NCBI GenBank assembly: GCA_028571685.1
Contig: CM053154.1
Span: 1,304,501-1,368,500 of the forward strand
Length of the DNA: 64,000 nucleotides
Origin: Heterohyrax brucei
Taxonomy: Eukaryota > Chordata > Mammalia > Hyracoidea > Procaviidae
Reading direction: 5' to 3'
The stretch's first letter is position 1. Each line of letters begins with the position of its first letter. Positions 43,310 through 55,667 of this stretch are shown one piece after another. A model generated the notes under the pieces. The model was not told where the DNA came from. It made no database searches and worked only from the letters and a program-made list of their open reading frames with translations. The translations under genes and the position numbers were made by a program.

Positions 43310-43797
43310 CTTGTTAAGTGCTGATGAGTTGGTTCTCACTCCCAGTGACCCTGTGTGACACAAAACGAACTTTTGCCCAGTCCTGTGCCCATTGTCACAG
43401 CCACCGTGTCAATCCGTCTTGCTGAGTGTCTCCTTCCCTGTCATTGACACTCAGCTCCTGCGGGGACTGGCACCTCCTGATAACATGTCTAAAGGATATG
43501 AGACAAAATCTTGTCGTCCTTGCTTCTAAGCAGCATTCTGGTTGCACTTTTTCCGAGACAGATTCGGTTGTTCTTCTGGAAGTCCAGGGTGTATCCAACA
43601 CAGTTCCTCAGTTTCCCTTACTGACTGTCCCGCTTTCACACGAATGTGAGGTGACTGAGAGCATCATGGCTCGGGTCAGCACACCTTAGTTCTTAAAGTG
43701 ACATCTTTGGTTTTTAACACGTTAAAGAGGTCTTTTGCAACAGACTTGCCCAATGCAGTGTGTCGTTTTATTTCTTGACTGTCACTTCCATGGATGT

Positions 43798-44279
43798 TGT
43801 CATGGATTGAATAGTTTTCCCCCAAAACTGTGTGCGGAAACTTGGCTGGGCTTTGATTCTTGGTATTGCGCACGTGGTAAACCCTATCCCTGTGGTGTGA
43901 ACGAGGGAGAGTGGGCCGCAGTTGTGTTGGCTGGGCAGGACTCAGTGTGTAAGGCTGTACTGTGCCTTGAGTCAGTCTCTCAAGACTTAAAGGTAAGGAG
44001 CTAACGGAGAGACCTGTGGGGCCTCAGACCATCAAGAAAGAAAGCAGTGCCAGCGGCTGAACATGCCCTTTGGAAAGGACCAGGTCCCGCACCTCAGAAG
44101 CTCCCAGGCTAGGGGAAGATTGACGACAAGAACATTTGTCCGGAGGCAACAAAGAAAGCCTTCCCCTGGAGCTGCCACCTTGAATTTGGACTTTCAGGTT
44201 ACCAGACTGTGACAAAACTTCTCTTTTTAATGCCATCCACTTGTGGTCTCCTGTAAGGCAGCACCAGCTCACTAAAGCA
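43798..44279 (+). mobile_element. Solo LTR (ERVL-MaLR type) inside RTE
   Basis: 482 bp from TGTCATGGATTG to CACTAAAGCA. Flanks are GATGT (43,793-43,797) and GATGC (44,280-44,284), a 5-bp duplication with one change. The RTE sequence is continuous across the gap. Confidence 0.9.
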
Positions 44280-46364
44280 GATGCGGACTGTGGATCCACG
44301 GGAAGGGAAATTCTTGTACCTTCAGTCTTTTCTCCGCTGATCATAATGTTGCTTGTTGGTTCAGTTGTGAGGATTTCTGTTTTCTTGACGTTGAGGTACA
44401 CTCCATACCAGAGGCTGTAGCCTTTGATCTTTGTCAGCAAGTGCTTCCAATTCTCTTTACTTTCAGCAAGACTGTGTTGTCTGCGTAACTCAGATCGTTA
44501 GTGAGTCTTCCTCCAATCCTGATGCCTCGTTCTTCATATAGTCCTACTTCTCAAGTTGCATGCTTAAATACAGACTAAGTATGGTGAAAAGATACAACCC
44601 TGACGCTCCTTCCCTGACTATAAACCACACAATGTCCCCTTGTTCTGCTCAACTGCAGCTAAGGGTTCTGATATTCCCACTTTCTGCAATGCTCTCCACA
44701 ACTTGTTATGATCCTTTGCATCTTTTGCACAATCAATAAAACACAGGTAAGCATCTTTCTGGTATTCTGTGCTTTTAGCCAATATCCATCTGACATCAGC
44801 AGTGATATCCCTTGCTCCACATCCTTGTTTAGATTTGGCTTGAATTTCTGGCAGTTTGCTGTCAATGTATTGTTGGCAACCACTTTTGAATGATCTTCAG
44901 CAAAATTTTACTTTGTGTGTGACATTAATGATATTGTTGATTATTTCCACATTCTAGTGCACCACCTTTCTCTGGAATGGGTGAAAAAATGATCTCTTCC
45001 AGTTGGTTGACCAGGCAACTACCTTCCAAATTTCTTGGCATAGGCAAGTAAGCACTTCCAGAATGTCAAACATTTGTTGAGATATCTCAGTTGGTATTCT
45101 GAAGTTCCTGGATTCTTGTTTTACTCCAGTGCCTTCAGTGTGGTTTGGACTTCCTCCCTACTTCCAGTTCTTGATCATATATTACCTTCTGAAGTGGTTG
45201 AACACTGATAAAATGTTTTTGGTGCCATGACTCTTTGTATTCCTTCTATCTTATTTTGGCACTTTCTGTGTTTTTCAGTATTTTGCCCATTGAATCTTTC
45301 AGTATTGCAACTCAGGGCTTGAACTTTTTTTTTCCCTCAGTTCTTTCAGCTTGAGAAATTTCAAACACTTTCTTCCCTTTTGGTTTTCTAACTCCAGGTC
45401 TTCACACATTTTATTACAGTATTCTGTCTCCTTGTGCTGCCCTTTGAAATCTTCTGTTCAGCTCTTTTACTTCCTCATTCTTCTATTCATTTTATCTACT
45501 CTGTGTTTAAGAATAAATTTCAGAATCTCTTTTGATATTCATTTTGGCTATTCCCGTCTTTCCCATCTTTTTAATGACCTTTTGCTTTCTTTAAGTACAA
45601 TGTCCTTCACGTCACCCCACAGCTTGTCTGGGCTTCAGTCATTAGTGTTCAGTGCATAAAATCTACTCTTGAACAGTCTCTGAATTCAAGTGGGATACAC
45701 TCAAGTTGTACTTTGGCTCTCATGGACTTGTTTTTAACTCTTCTCAGCTTCATCTTGAACTCGCATGTGAACAATCGATGATCTCCTCTGAAGTCAGCCC
45801 CTGGCCTTGTTCTGACTAGTGATGCTATGCTTCTCCATCACCCTCTCATGCCACAGATATAGTTGATTGGATTCCTATGTATTTACATTTGGTGAGGTTC
45901 ATGTGTATAGTTGTTGAAAAAAGGTATTTGCAATGAATAAGATGTTGTTCTTGCAAAATTCTATCATGCAATCTCTGTCATCATTTCTATTAGTAAAGCA
46001 CTTCTCCAAGTGTTGATACTTCTGTGTTTCCAACCTTTGAATTCCAATCACCAGTAATTATCAGTGCATCTTGATTGTATATTTGATCAATTTCAGACTT
46101 CAGAAGTTGATAAAAATCTTCAGTTTCTTCATGTTTGGCATGAGTAATTGGTACATAAATTTGAATAGTGATTGTATTAACTTTTTCCTTGTAGGCATAT
46201 GGATACTATCCTCTCGTTGGCAGAATTGTGCTTCAGGACAGATCTGCAACTGTTCTTTTTGAACATGAATGTCATGTCTTTCCCGTACATTGTGTCATGT
46301 CCAGCACACTAAATCATGTCATTGGCAGATTCAAAATGGCTGGTACCCATCCATTTAAACTCAC

Positions 46365-47072
46365 TGCCCCCAAAAAACCATTGCTGTCAAGTTCATTCTC
46401 ACAGCAATTTTGCAGGACTGCCTTAGTCAAGTGGTACTGCTTTAACAGAAATATCACAAGTGGATGGCTTTTACAAAGAAAAGTTTATTCTGTCACAGTC
46501 CAGTAGGCTATAGGTTCCAATCCAGGGTGCCGGCTCCAGGAGAACACACTCTCTGTCAGTCCTGGAGGAAGGTCCTGGCACTGCATCATGAGAGTATCTG
46601 GGCTCAGGAACCTCAGGTCCAAAGGACACACTCTGCTCCTGGTGCTGCTGTCTTGATGGTCAGGCCCCCAGCTCTCTGCTTGCTTCCCTTTCCTTTTATC
46701 TCTTGTAGGATAAAAAGTGGTGTAAGCCACACTCCAGGGAGACTTGTTTTACACTGAAGCAGGGAGGTGCCCTTGGGAAGAGTGTTATAACCCTGCTCTG
46801 AACCTCTTTAACATAACAAAATCTATTAAGTACAGGTGAAGATTAGGTTTGACAGCACAGAAAAATCACCAAATGGAGGGCACTGACACAACACTATCAG
46901 TCACGGCCCAGTCAAATTGCTAGCACGTTTCTGGGGGGACACAATTCAATCCATGACAAGGACAGAGAAGAATGATCCTACAGGGTTCCCAAGGAGCTGC
47001 TGGTAGATTTCAACTGCTGACCCTTTGTTTAGCAGCCAAGCTCTTCACCATTGTACACAAGGGCTCCCAATG
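46365..47072 (-). mobile_element. AfroSINE split by an LTR
   Basis: The left part (46,365-46,418) reads 'CAAAAAACCATTGCTGTCAA' and ends at GCAGGAC. The right part (46,959-47,072) resumes 'AGGACAGAGAAGAATGATCC' through 'TGCTGACCCTTTGTTTAGCA' to the head near 47,070. Together they make one SINE, itself inserted in the RTE. Confidence 0.9.
46419..46958 (-). mobile_element. Solo LTR (ERVL-MaLR type) inside AfroSINE
   Basis: 540 bp, reverse orientation, from TGCCTTAGTCAA to CAATCCATGACA on the plus strand. Perfect 5-bp target duplication AGGAC at 46,414-46,418 and 46,959-46,963. The polyadenylation signal complement lies toward the left. Confidence 0.93.
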
Positions 47073-47599
47073 CCCAGGATATTAATCTTTATCCACCCCA
47101 TTTCATTTCTGACAACTTCCAATTCTCCTAGATTTACACTTCATACACTACATACACTTCATTAATGTATGTTTGCAGCTGTTGCTTCTCATTTTGAGTT
47201 GTGCCGTGTAAGCAAATGATTGTCCCAGGTGATCAGCTTCACCCACATCAGCAGGTCAACTCTACCCTGGGGAGTCAGTTCCTCCCCAGTCCTTTTCTGA
47301 GTGCCTTCAATGTGAGAGGCTCACCTCTGACGCTGTGTTGGACGACATTCCACTGCTAGTCACGAAGTTTTCATGGGCCAGGTTTTTAGAAGTATATTAC
47401 CTTTTTCCTAATCTGTCTTCCTCTGAAGTGCCACTGAAAATTGTCCATCATGAGTAACCCTACCAGTAGGTGAAATATTGGTTACATAGCTTCCAGCATC
47501 CCAGCAACATGCAGCCACCACAATATGACTCATCGATTTCTTTATCTGTGTAGGATGTAAAAAATCATGAGACAGTATCACTTCCATTCTGAAAATGAG

Positions 47600-49490
47600 A
47601 AAAAATCTACATAATCTAAAAACTCATAACTTTTCTTGAACCCATTAAAGAGGTGAAGTTACAGGCCCCCAAGGAATCCCTGAGGACACACAGGCTATGG
47701 GAGCTGCTTCACCCTTGGCAGGATGCCGCAGAAAAGGGGGCCTGTGGCCCAGAGGAGTAAGAAGACATCAGCTCAAATTTCAACAAACTCCCAAGGGTCA
47801 AGTGTGGGCTAGCATATCAGTGCAGAAAACCAGGGGCCCCAGACACAAGCTCCCCGCCAGCAGGATCCACCAGGACCTCACAGGAAGTCCAGAGAGCAAG
47901 AGAGAAGGCTGGAGGAGCCAGCAGGCAAGTGGTGACCCACTGCCACCACAGATAGGTACAGAGAACTCCCCTCTTCCCAGAAACCTTCTGTCTTGCAGAT
48001 CAAAGACTTTAGACACTGAAGGAGGGCCAGCAAACCTCTCATGCACAAAGCCACTGGAAGAGAGTGAAAAGTACAATCCCTGTGGTCTTCCTGCCCAGAG
48101 AATCAGACAGAGACATATTGCTTTAGAGAAAAAAACAGGAGCAAGACCATCTGCCCATGAGGAGGAACAGGAGAGCATCTTGGACTAAAGATCCTGCATC
48201 AGGAGAAAGCAGACGTTGGCTATTGGCAGGGAAAGGGTGGAAAACTCTCTCCCGCCCAGAACCAGAAACCAAGACTAAGCCGAGTGTGGCTACAATTGTA
48301 AGGAGACGCAGGCATGTTAAGAAGCTCCTCCCTGGAGTTCAGATACATACACCTTGACTAAATCTAAGGTGGAACCCGGAGAATAAAGGTCTCCCTTCCC
48401 CAGTAACAAGCCTAGCATTGAGTAACACGCAACAGTGGTCTACCACTGGCCAAGGGGCCAAAGTGTAGAAAGGTGCCTCTTCTCTGGGACAGCTGTGCGG
48501 GGACTGATACGGGAGAACAGACAGGTGTGTGGCAAGAATCCTCCAGGAAAGACACTGAACACAACTCCTGGCAGCCTATAATCGGACGATTTGAAACTTG
48601 TGACATGCTGAAGGTAATCACCGCAACAAAAAAGCCCTAATGCAGTTCAACTACTGTCTACACTGACTCAAACCCAGACACTAAGAGAGAAACCAACGGC
48701 CCCATTTCTGCATATAATTATTTACCACAACATCTGCTTTTCTGCACACAGTTTGTGATTGATTACAAAACACTGAGAGGAAAAGCCAGTAAAACAACCA
48801 ACAGAATTAGATTCAGAAATGACCAGTTGTTTGGACTATCATAGTAACCCTGTAGGACAGAGTATAACTGCCCCATAGTATTGTCAAGGAGCATCTGGTG
48901 GATTCGAACTGCCAAAATTTTGGTTAGCAGCCAAATGCTAAACCACTGTGCCATCAGACAGAAACTTTAACTTTGATTAAAATGCTTAAAAAAGATTGGA
49001 TAGCATGTATGAAAATATGGGTATTACGGCTGAAAAATGGAAACTGTAAGAAAAACTCAAGGTAAAAGATGGAAATAATAAACAAGATGTCAGAGATTAA
49101 GAATTCCTTTAAATGTCTCATCAGTAGACTTGACACAGCTAAAGAAAGACTCAGTAAACTTGAAGATAGGTTAACAGAAATAATCTACAAGGAGACAGAC
49201 ACACATAGTATCTAAAACTGTTGGGCAGTGTTAAATAGCCTAACATTTGTGCAACTAGAGTCCTACAAGTAAAAAGAGAAAGAATAGGGAGAAAAAAAAG
49301 TGAAGAAATAAAAAGAAAAAATTTCAAAATCAATGAAAGACACACACCAAGTCAGACAAAACCCTATATATCATAGTTAAACTGCTGAAAACCAAAACCG
49401 AAACAAAAAAGCATGAAAGCAACCAGAGGAGACAAGCTGGAACACACCACTCAAAGGAACCAAGACGAGAATTACAGAAGATGTCTCCTG
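47600..49490 (+). mobile_element. HAL1/L1-like element, 5' UTR and ORF1 remnant
   Basis: The GC-richer 47,690-48,360 resembles an L1 5' UTR ('GCCTGTGGCCCAGAGGAGTA', 'AAGCTCCCCGCCAGCAGGAT'). The A-rich 48,960-49,440 resembles HAL1/L1 ORF1 coils ('GACTTGACACAGCTAAAGAA', 'GACTCAGTAAACTTGAAGAT'). An AfroSINE fragment interrupts it at 48,835-48,958. Subfamily not certain. Confidence 0.55.
48835..48958 (-). mobile_element. AfroSINE
   Basis: A reverse copy lacking most of the tail: 'ATAGTAACCCTGTAGGACAG', 'GGTGGATTCGAACTGCCAAA', ending 'CACTGTGCCATCAG'. Confidence 0.92.
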
Positions 49491-49494
49491 AGAA

Positions 49495-49712
49495 GAGCAG
49501 CAGAGTTGTGGCAGCAGTTAAGTGCTCAGGTGCTGACCAAGCATTGGCAGCAGGAACTCACCCAGTGGCTCCATGGGAGAGAAACCCGGTAATCTGCCTC
49601 CATCAGGATCACAGCCAAGAAAAACCCATGAGGCAGTTCTGCTCTGTCACATGGGGTCATTATGCATCAAAAATCAACTCAACAGCATCCAACAAAAACA
49701 TCACCTTATTAG
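49495..49712 (+). mobile_element. AfroSINE, longer variant
   Basis: A forward copy with 'GCAGCAGTTAAGTGCTCAGG', 'GGCAGTTCTGCTCTGTCACA' and the tail 'TCAAAAATCAACTCAACAGC'. The middle is longer than in other copies and the B-box region is poorly kept. Confidence 0.8.
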
Positions 49713-49814
49713 AAACTACACATGTTACAGGACTTTGGGATGATCTCTTTAACATGTTGGCATTGCCAGGGACAGCCTGTCTAGCCAGAATTTTCTACAA
49801 AAATATCTTTTAAC

Positions 49815-50450
49815 AATGAAGGAGTCTGGAAACCTCATACACTGGTGTCAGGAATGTAAAATGGTACAACCACTTTGGAAAACACTGTCAGTTTCTTAAA
49901 AAGTTCAACATACACCTACCATATGATCCAGTCCAGGTATTTACTCAAGGGAACAAAAGTAGGTGTCCACACAAAGACCTGCATATGAATGTCCACTGCC
50001 ACTTTAATTATAATAGCAAAAAGCTGGAAATAACCCCCGTATCTATCAACCAGTGAATGGATGAGCACACTAGAATGTGTTCATACAACGAGATACTACT
50101 TAGCAAGAAACAGGAAAAGAATGAACTGTTGATAGATTCATGTAAGAACATGGCTAAATCTTAAAATAATTATGCTTCATGAGAGAAGTCAGGCCCAAAC
50201 CAGAAAGTGTGTACTGCTTGATTCTATTTATATGCCATCCTAGAAAACACAAAATAATCTATAGTGACAGAATGCAGATCAGTGGTTCCCTGGGATACTG
50301 TGGGCTGTCAGGGGTTGGGGAGAAAGACTTACAAAGGGAAATGAGAGAAATCTTAGAAAAGCCAGCTATGTTCACTATCTTGATTGTCACGACGGTTTTG
50401 CAGATGTACACATATGTCAAACCTTCCCACACTGTACTACTAAAAAGAAA
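49815..50450 (+). repeat. L1 ORF2 3' end and 3' UTR fragment
   Basis: 'GGAAACCTCATACACTGGTG', 'ACCATATGATCCAGTCCAGG' and 'TTTAATTATAATAGCAAAAA' follow the L1M ORF2 C-terminal order. The 3' UTR-like part ('CAGTGGTTCCCTGGGATACT') continues to about 50,450. Confidence 0.85.
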
Positions 50451-50579
50451 ACTTTTAAGGCATTCAGAAATATGTAAAACTGATAACTTTTGCTCATCAC
50501 TACTTAGAAAGGTCAACTGGTATGATTCTATTGGAAAGCAAGACAATAATACGTATCAAAAACCTTCCAAGTTCTCCTA

Positions 50580-50990
50580 ACTTAACCTAGGAATTATATA
50601 TCCACGATTCTATTCCAAAGAGATAATTCTAAACACAGAGAAAACTTTACGCTTAGAGATATTCAGTGCAATAGTAGTTACAGTGGTGAACAACTGGTAG
50701 TCTAAATGCTTACAGATTAAATCAGAGTCTGCACAGTGAGATACTGTGCAACTGTAAAGTGAGGCTTAGTAAGAATTTATTACAAAATGTAGAACAAGCA
50801 TCTTACATAAGGAAGAAAAGCAGACAGAAAAACTGGAATTGATAGAATGATCTTAACACTGCAGAAAAAATCCATAGGAAAAAATGAAAAGACAAGCATT
50901 ATAAAATTTTAATTATTTATTTTGTGGATATTGGGAGAATGTGATGGCTTCTATCTTATTAAAAACTTTTCTATAATGAGAATACATCAG
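50580..50990 (+). repeat. Second, diverged L1M-like 3' fragment
   Basis: 'GTAGTTACAGTGGTGAACAA' and 'GTGAGATACTGTGCAACTGT' resemble an old L1 3' region ('...AATGGAATACTATGCAGC...' type). Low certainty. Confidence 0.45.
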
Positions 50991-51837
50991 TTCATGAAAG
51001 AATCAATGCTCTTCTAGTAAGGAACCACACCTACTGGTATCGTTAGCACTCTGAGTGACCACTGTGGGCCCTCAGTGCCAAGGAACAGCCCCTGAGAGGC
51101 TGAGCAGGCTGGGGACTTGGGAGGGTGCTGAGCTGCCCCATGGTGGCCCTGCCTTGTGTATGGACTGAAGTGGGGCATCTAGTGCCAGCTTTCGGTGCCC
51201 AAGGCCTGGCCACTGGAGAAGACTCATTTCTTCTTCCTCCCATGGGTTTCATCCAGCAGACATTCCCATTGCACCGCCATCTTGCTGTGATCCACGCCAT
51301 GATGTAACTCCTACCACGGGACTTTGGGGGCTGTTTTAAAAGCTGTGAAGATTAATTCCTTCTTAAATAAATATCCCCCAAAGCATGGAAAGGTGGGTGC
51401 TGGAACCCCTTCTCCTTTAAACTTCTGGAGGGAGAAGAAAGGAAGTCAATGAACAGGCCTCCTAGGAGCAATCTGGGTCCACTCCCAGTGGCGTCAGTCA
51501 TGTGAGGGATTCTGAAAGCAGTGGAGTGACCAAAAAGTACTTTTAAACACTGGCAATGCTTTCTAGACAGAGGGGGTGATTCTGGATAGAGACATCCATG
51601 GGAGTTGGTGTGTGAAACCTCACAGGGGGACCACTAGCTATAGCACCTTCATCGCTGCTTCCATGACTACCTGTTAGCTCTTGAGGCACTAGGTAGGCCA
51701 CAGATCCCTCCGTTTGTGTCAGACTCTGCGGCAGCCCAGACTGCAGCACCTCTGCTCCCACAGGGCCTGAAGTCCACATGGTACTCCATGGAAACTTCCT
51801 GGTGGATAAAGAATAGTTACAGGCTTGGTAGACTCCT
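50991..51837. other. Unassigned sequence
   Basis: About 850 bp, no confident repeat or coding match. 51,290-51,370 has an LTR-like 'AAATAAATATCCCCCAAAGC' run that I could not place. Confidence 0.45.
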
Positions 51838-51998
51838 GATGGCGCAGTGATTAAGAGGTCAGCTGCTAATCAAAAGGATGGCAGTTTGAATCCACCAGGA
51901 ACTCTGTGGAAACTCTACAGGACAGTTCTACTCTGTCCTATGGAGTCACTATGAGTTAGAATTGACTTGACCGAGAGGGGTTTGGTATTTCAGTTTTC
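51838..51998 (+). mobile_element. AfroSINE
   Basis: A well-preserved forward copy: 'ACTCCTGATGGCGCAGTGAT', 'GGCAGTTTGAATCCACCAGG', 'GTTCTACTCTGTCCTATGGA' and the tail 'CACTATGAGTTAGAATTGAC' followed by a T-rich end. Confidence 0.95.
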
Positions 51999-52068
51999 TT
52001 TTTTTATGGGTATGGTAAGGAACCCAGAGCTACCAACCCTTCCAAACCAACGTCCTCACCAGTCTTTA

Positions 52069-52818
52069 CAGTTGTCCCTTGGTATTCCCTGGTGATGGGT
52101 TCTAGGACATACCTCCCCACTACCTCAGATACCAGAATCCACAGTTGCTCAAGTCCGTTTATATAAAGTGATACAGTATCTAATATAACCTAGGCACATT
52201 CTTCTAGACACTTTAAATCATCTTGAGACTTCTTATAATACCTAATACAATGTAAATGTGATATGAATAGTAGTTTCACCACTACTGAAGACTTGCTCTG
52301 GCAGGTAGCCTTTCTCTTCCATGAGAGTCGAGCTCTTCTGGGAATGTAGATGCTATCTGGTCTTCAGCCAATGTAATTCTCCTGTGATATTGAGGTTCTG
52401 GGGTCTGGAGCACTTTATAGAGCTAGCCCACCTTCTCTAACTAGCCTGAAGCTCCTTCCTCTCACTTGCCTCAGTTCCCTCACACTTAGCCTTCAAGGGA
52501 TTGCTCTGACCCCTCCACTGCCTTTCAGGAGACGTTGTTCATAGGCACAAAGGGTGCACACAATACAAAGAGTGAAGAAACAAGATGCCAGCTGAACAAT
52601 GCTCAAACAACATGTGCTGGAGAATCAGGACTGTGAGATGGCGGGAGGCTACAGCCAGGCATGCCTACATGTCATGTCGTTCACGTGGATTCCACACAGT
52701 GTCTGGCACAAAGCAATTCAAGTTTTAGCTTTTGGAACTTCTTTTTTTAGTGAGTATTTTCTATTTGTGGTTGTTTGAATCTGTGGATGTGAAACTCACA
52801 GACACAGAGTGCCAACTG
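52069..52818. mobile_element. Tigger/pogo-like DNA transposon, non-autonomous
   Basis: 750 bp between TA dinucleotides (52,067-52,068 and 52,819-52,820). Imperfect inverted ends begin CAGTTGTCCCTTGGTATTCC and, reversed from the right, CAGTTGGCACTCTGTGTCTG. The internal 'AAATCATCTTGAGACTTCTT' and 'CTAATACAATGTAAATGTGA' match a widespread mammalian Tigger-derived family known from memory. No transposase seen. Confidence 0.75.
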
Positions 52819-53665
52819 TAATTCTTTCTAAATTCCATTGTAAGATCCTTCTATTCCCATGTTTCATCTTCCTGCTCTAAAATCATATCACAGTATAAGC
52901 TATCAAGTACTACACCCCTGCCAATTTTGCTTTCTAATAAAACTCTGAAATTGATATGCCAGTTGGCACAAAAAATCTGAGGTGAACATCAGCTTCAAAC
53001 ACAGAAAGCCATTTCGGCAATACTTTTGAAACCCCCACATCTATGGCCAATTGAATTTCAACAAGGGTGCCAAGTCTATTCAAGAGAGAAAGAACAGTCT
53101 CTTCAACAGGTGGTTTTGGAATGACTGGATCTCCACATGTAAAGAATGAAAATGAACTCTTATCTCACACCCTACATACAATTAACTCAAAATGGATTAA
53201 TGACCTAAATATAAGAACTAAAGCCATAAAACTGTTAGGGGAAAACATAAGGGTAAAGTTTCAAGACCTTGTTTTAGACAGTGGATTCTTACATATGACA
53301 CCAAAAGTATGAGCAACAAAAGAAAAAATTGAACTTCATCAATATGAAAAACTTTTGTGCACTGAAGGACTTTATAAAGAAAGTGAAGAGACAACCTACA
53401 GAATAGAATAAATATTTGGAGACCACATATCTGACAAGTGTTTAATATCTAAAATATACAAAGAACTCCTATAACTCAACAGCAAAAAGCCAAACAACAC
53501 AATTTTAAAAAGGGGCAAAAGATGTCAATAAACACTATTGATCAATAAACACTATTGATCAACAAGCACTATTATCAGAAAAACAGAACATAACAAGTGT
53601 TGTGGATGATGTGGAGACCCTGGAACCCTCATGCACTGTTGGTGGGGATGTAAACTCATGTAGCC

Positions 53666-55619
53666 TGTCATAGATTGAATTGTGTCCCCCCTGAAAATCT
53701 GAGTAGCTATTTGGCTGGGCCATAATTCCTGTTACTGTACAGTGTTCCTCCATGTTGGAATTCCAGTCTCTGTAACGTTAACGAGGGTGGATGGGCTGCA
53801 GGTCGGAAGGTGGGCAGGATTTAATGAGTGGGGTTGTTTTGTGCCTTGAGGCAATCTCATAAGATACAAAAGAAAGAATCTAGCGGAGGAATTTGGGGAC
53901 TTCATATTATCAAGGAAGAAAGTGGTGTTGGGAGCTGAGCACATCATTTGGAAAGGAGCAGAGTCCCCGTACCTCAGAAGCTCCCGGTCCAGGGGTGATT
54001 GGGAATAAGTGCCTTCTTCCAGTGCCAGCAGAAAAGCCTCTCCTTAGAGCTGGCACTCTGAATTTGGACTTCTAATTTACTGGACTGTGACAAATAAAAC
54101 TTCTTTTTTTAAAGCCATCCACCTGTGGTATTTCTGTTAAAGCAGCACTAGCTGACTAAAACAGAATTTGGTAAGAGAATGGGGTGCTGCTCTAACAAAT
54201 ATCTAAAATGTGGAAGCAGTTTTGAAACTGTGAATGGATAGAAGGCTCAGAAGGAGCTAAGGAGAGTTGTTAATACTGAAGAAGACACAGAAGTTGAGAG
54301 GACCAGCAACAGTGGCAACGGCAGAACCAGACCAGCAGTAGACAGGGCTGGAGCCAACCCACAGAGCGAGAGAGCAGAGTGCCTGTGCACGGAAGTTTGC
54401 TGGTGGAGTGGGCTGCCTCCAGGCACTTGAATTGGTGGAGCTAGGCTTGCTGACCCAGAGAGAGCTGAGTGCCTGTGTGCGGAAGCCTACCTGGCAGAGT
54501 AGGGGGGACTCTGGGCTTTTGAATCAGTAGAGCCACAGAACTTTGGAACACTTGCCCCAGCAGGGCAGATGTGGGCATGAGGCCTGGGCCGCAAGACCAT
54601 AGGAAGCAGAGGTTAAAGAGACAAAATCATGAGAAGCTGAGCTTTCTCAGTCTCAAAGGTAAGGCCATGACCTCAGGAGCTTGAAAGGGTGGAGTCACGG
54701 CCCCCAATGTTTCTAATTGTGGAGTTGCCACTCATAAGGACTTGGAAGATTGTGCTCCTGAAGCTGAGGGAGTAAGAGCTGCTGACCCAGTGGGCGTGGA
54801 AGGCAGAGCTGTACAGGGCCAGGGGGCTTCCACTCAGAATCTGGAGAGTGTGGCCGATACTTGGCGTCTGGAGGGCAGGGTCATTGTATAAAATGTCTGA
54901 GAGCACGGAGATTATTTTCAAAGCCTTGAGGGTCACTGTGATGTGTTCTCCTGACCTGCCTGTTGCCTGCTTTGCCTGGTTTCTCCCATTTGTAATGGAA
55001 ATGTCTGACTTGTGCCTGTCCAGCCATTATATTTTGGAAGCCGGTAACTTGTGTTCTAGATTTCAGTTAGAGAGGAATTTCTGGATTTTGGACTTGGACG
55101 TTAAGACTTTCGCTATGATGGGATGAGTATGTTTTACTTGTTGTAAAGATGTTATTTTTTAGAGAACAAAGCATGGGATGTCATGGGTTGAACTGTGTTT
55201 CTTGAAAAATCTGTGCAGCTATTTAGCTAGGCCATAATTCCTGGTATTGTGTGATGTTCCTTCACGCTGAAATTCCTGCCTCTGTGATGTTATAAGGATG
55301 CATGGGTTGCAGTTCAGTTGGTGGGCAGGATTTAATGTGTGGGATTGTTTTGTGCCTTGAGGTAATCTTTTGAGATATAAAAGAAAATCTAGCAGAGAGA
55401 TTTGGGGACTTCATATCATCAAGGAATAAAGTAGTGTCGGTAGCTGAGCACATCATTTGGAAAAGACCGGGGTCCCTGTACCTCAGAAGCTCCCAGTCCA
55501 GGGGAAGATTGGGGATAAGGGCCTTCTTTCAGCACCAGCAGAGAAAGCCTCATCCTGGAGCTGATACTCTGAATTTGAACTTTTAATTTACTGGACTGCG
55601 ACAAATAAAACTTCTGTTT
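53666..55619 (+). mobile_element. MaLR-type provirus-like element, two LTRs plus noncoding interior
   Basis: The 5' LTR at 53,666-54,163 (TGTCATAGATTG...GACTAAAACA) is followed by an interior of about 1 kb starting GAATTTGGTAAGAGAATGGG, which matches MaLR internal sequence from memory. The 3' LTR starts at 55,179 (TGTCATGGGTTG) and is cut off near 55,619, about 50 bp short. The two LTRs are clearly diverged. No coding capacity is seen, as expected for MaLRs. The right target duplication is lost with the deleted end. Confidence 0.85.
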
Positions 55620-55667
55620 TTGGAAAACAGTTTGGAGGTTCCTCAAAAATCTAAACAGAATCCCCAC

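Larger units (their letters stand above)
43310..47545 (-). mobile_element. RTE (BovB-like) LINE, long copy carrying nested insertions
   Basis: From the 3' terminus at 43,310 ('GTGCTGATGAGTTGGTTCTC') to the 5' end near 47,545, about 3.05 kb of RTE remains after removing the inserted LTR (43,798-44,279) and the AfroSINE/LTR pair (46,365-47,072). Minus-strand remnants include RT-like VYLNVKKTEILTTEP at about 44,380 and an endonuclease-type region toward 47.1-47.3 kb. Stops and frameshifts throughout; inactive. Confidence 0.88.

Noticed and set aside
48157..48357. Short Arg/Lys-rich frame resembling a small protein
   Set aside because: It lies in an L1/HAL1-like 5' region and has no family resemblance.
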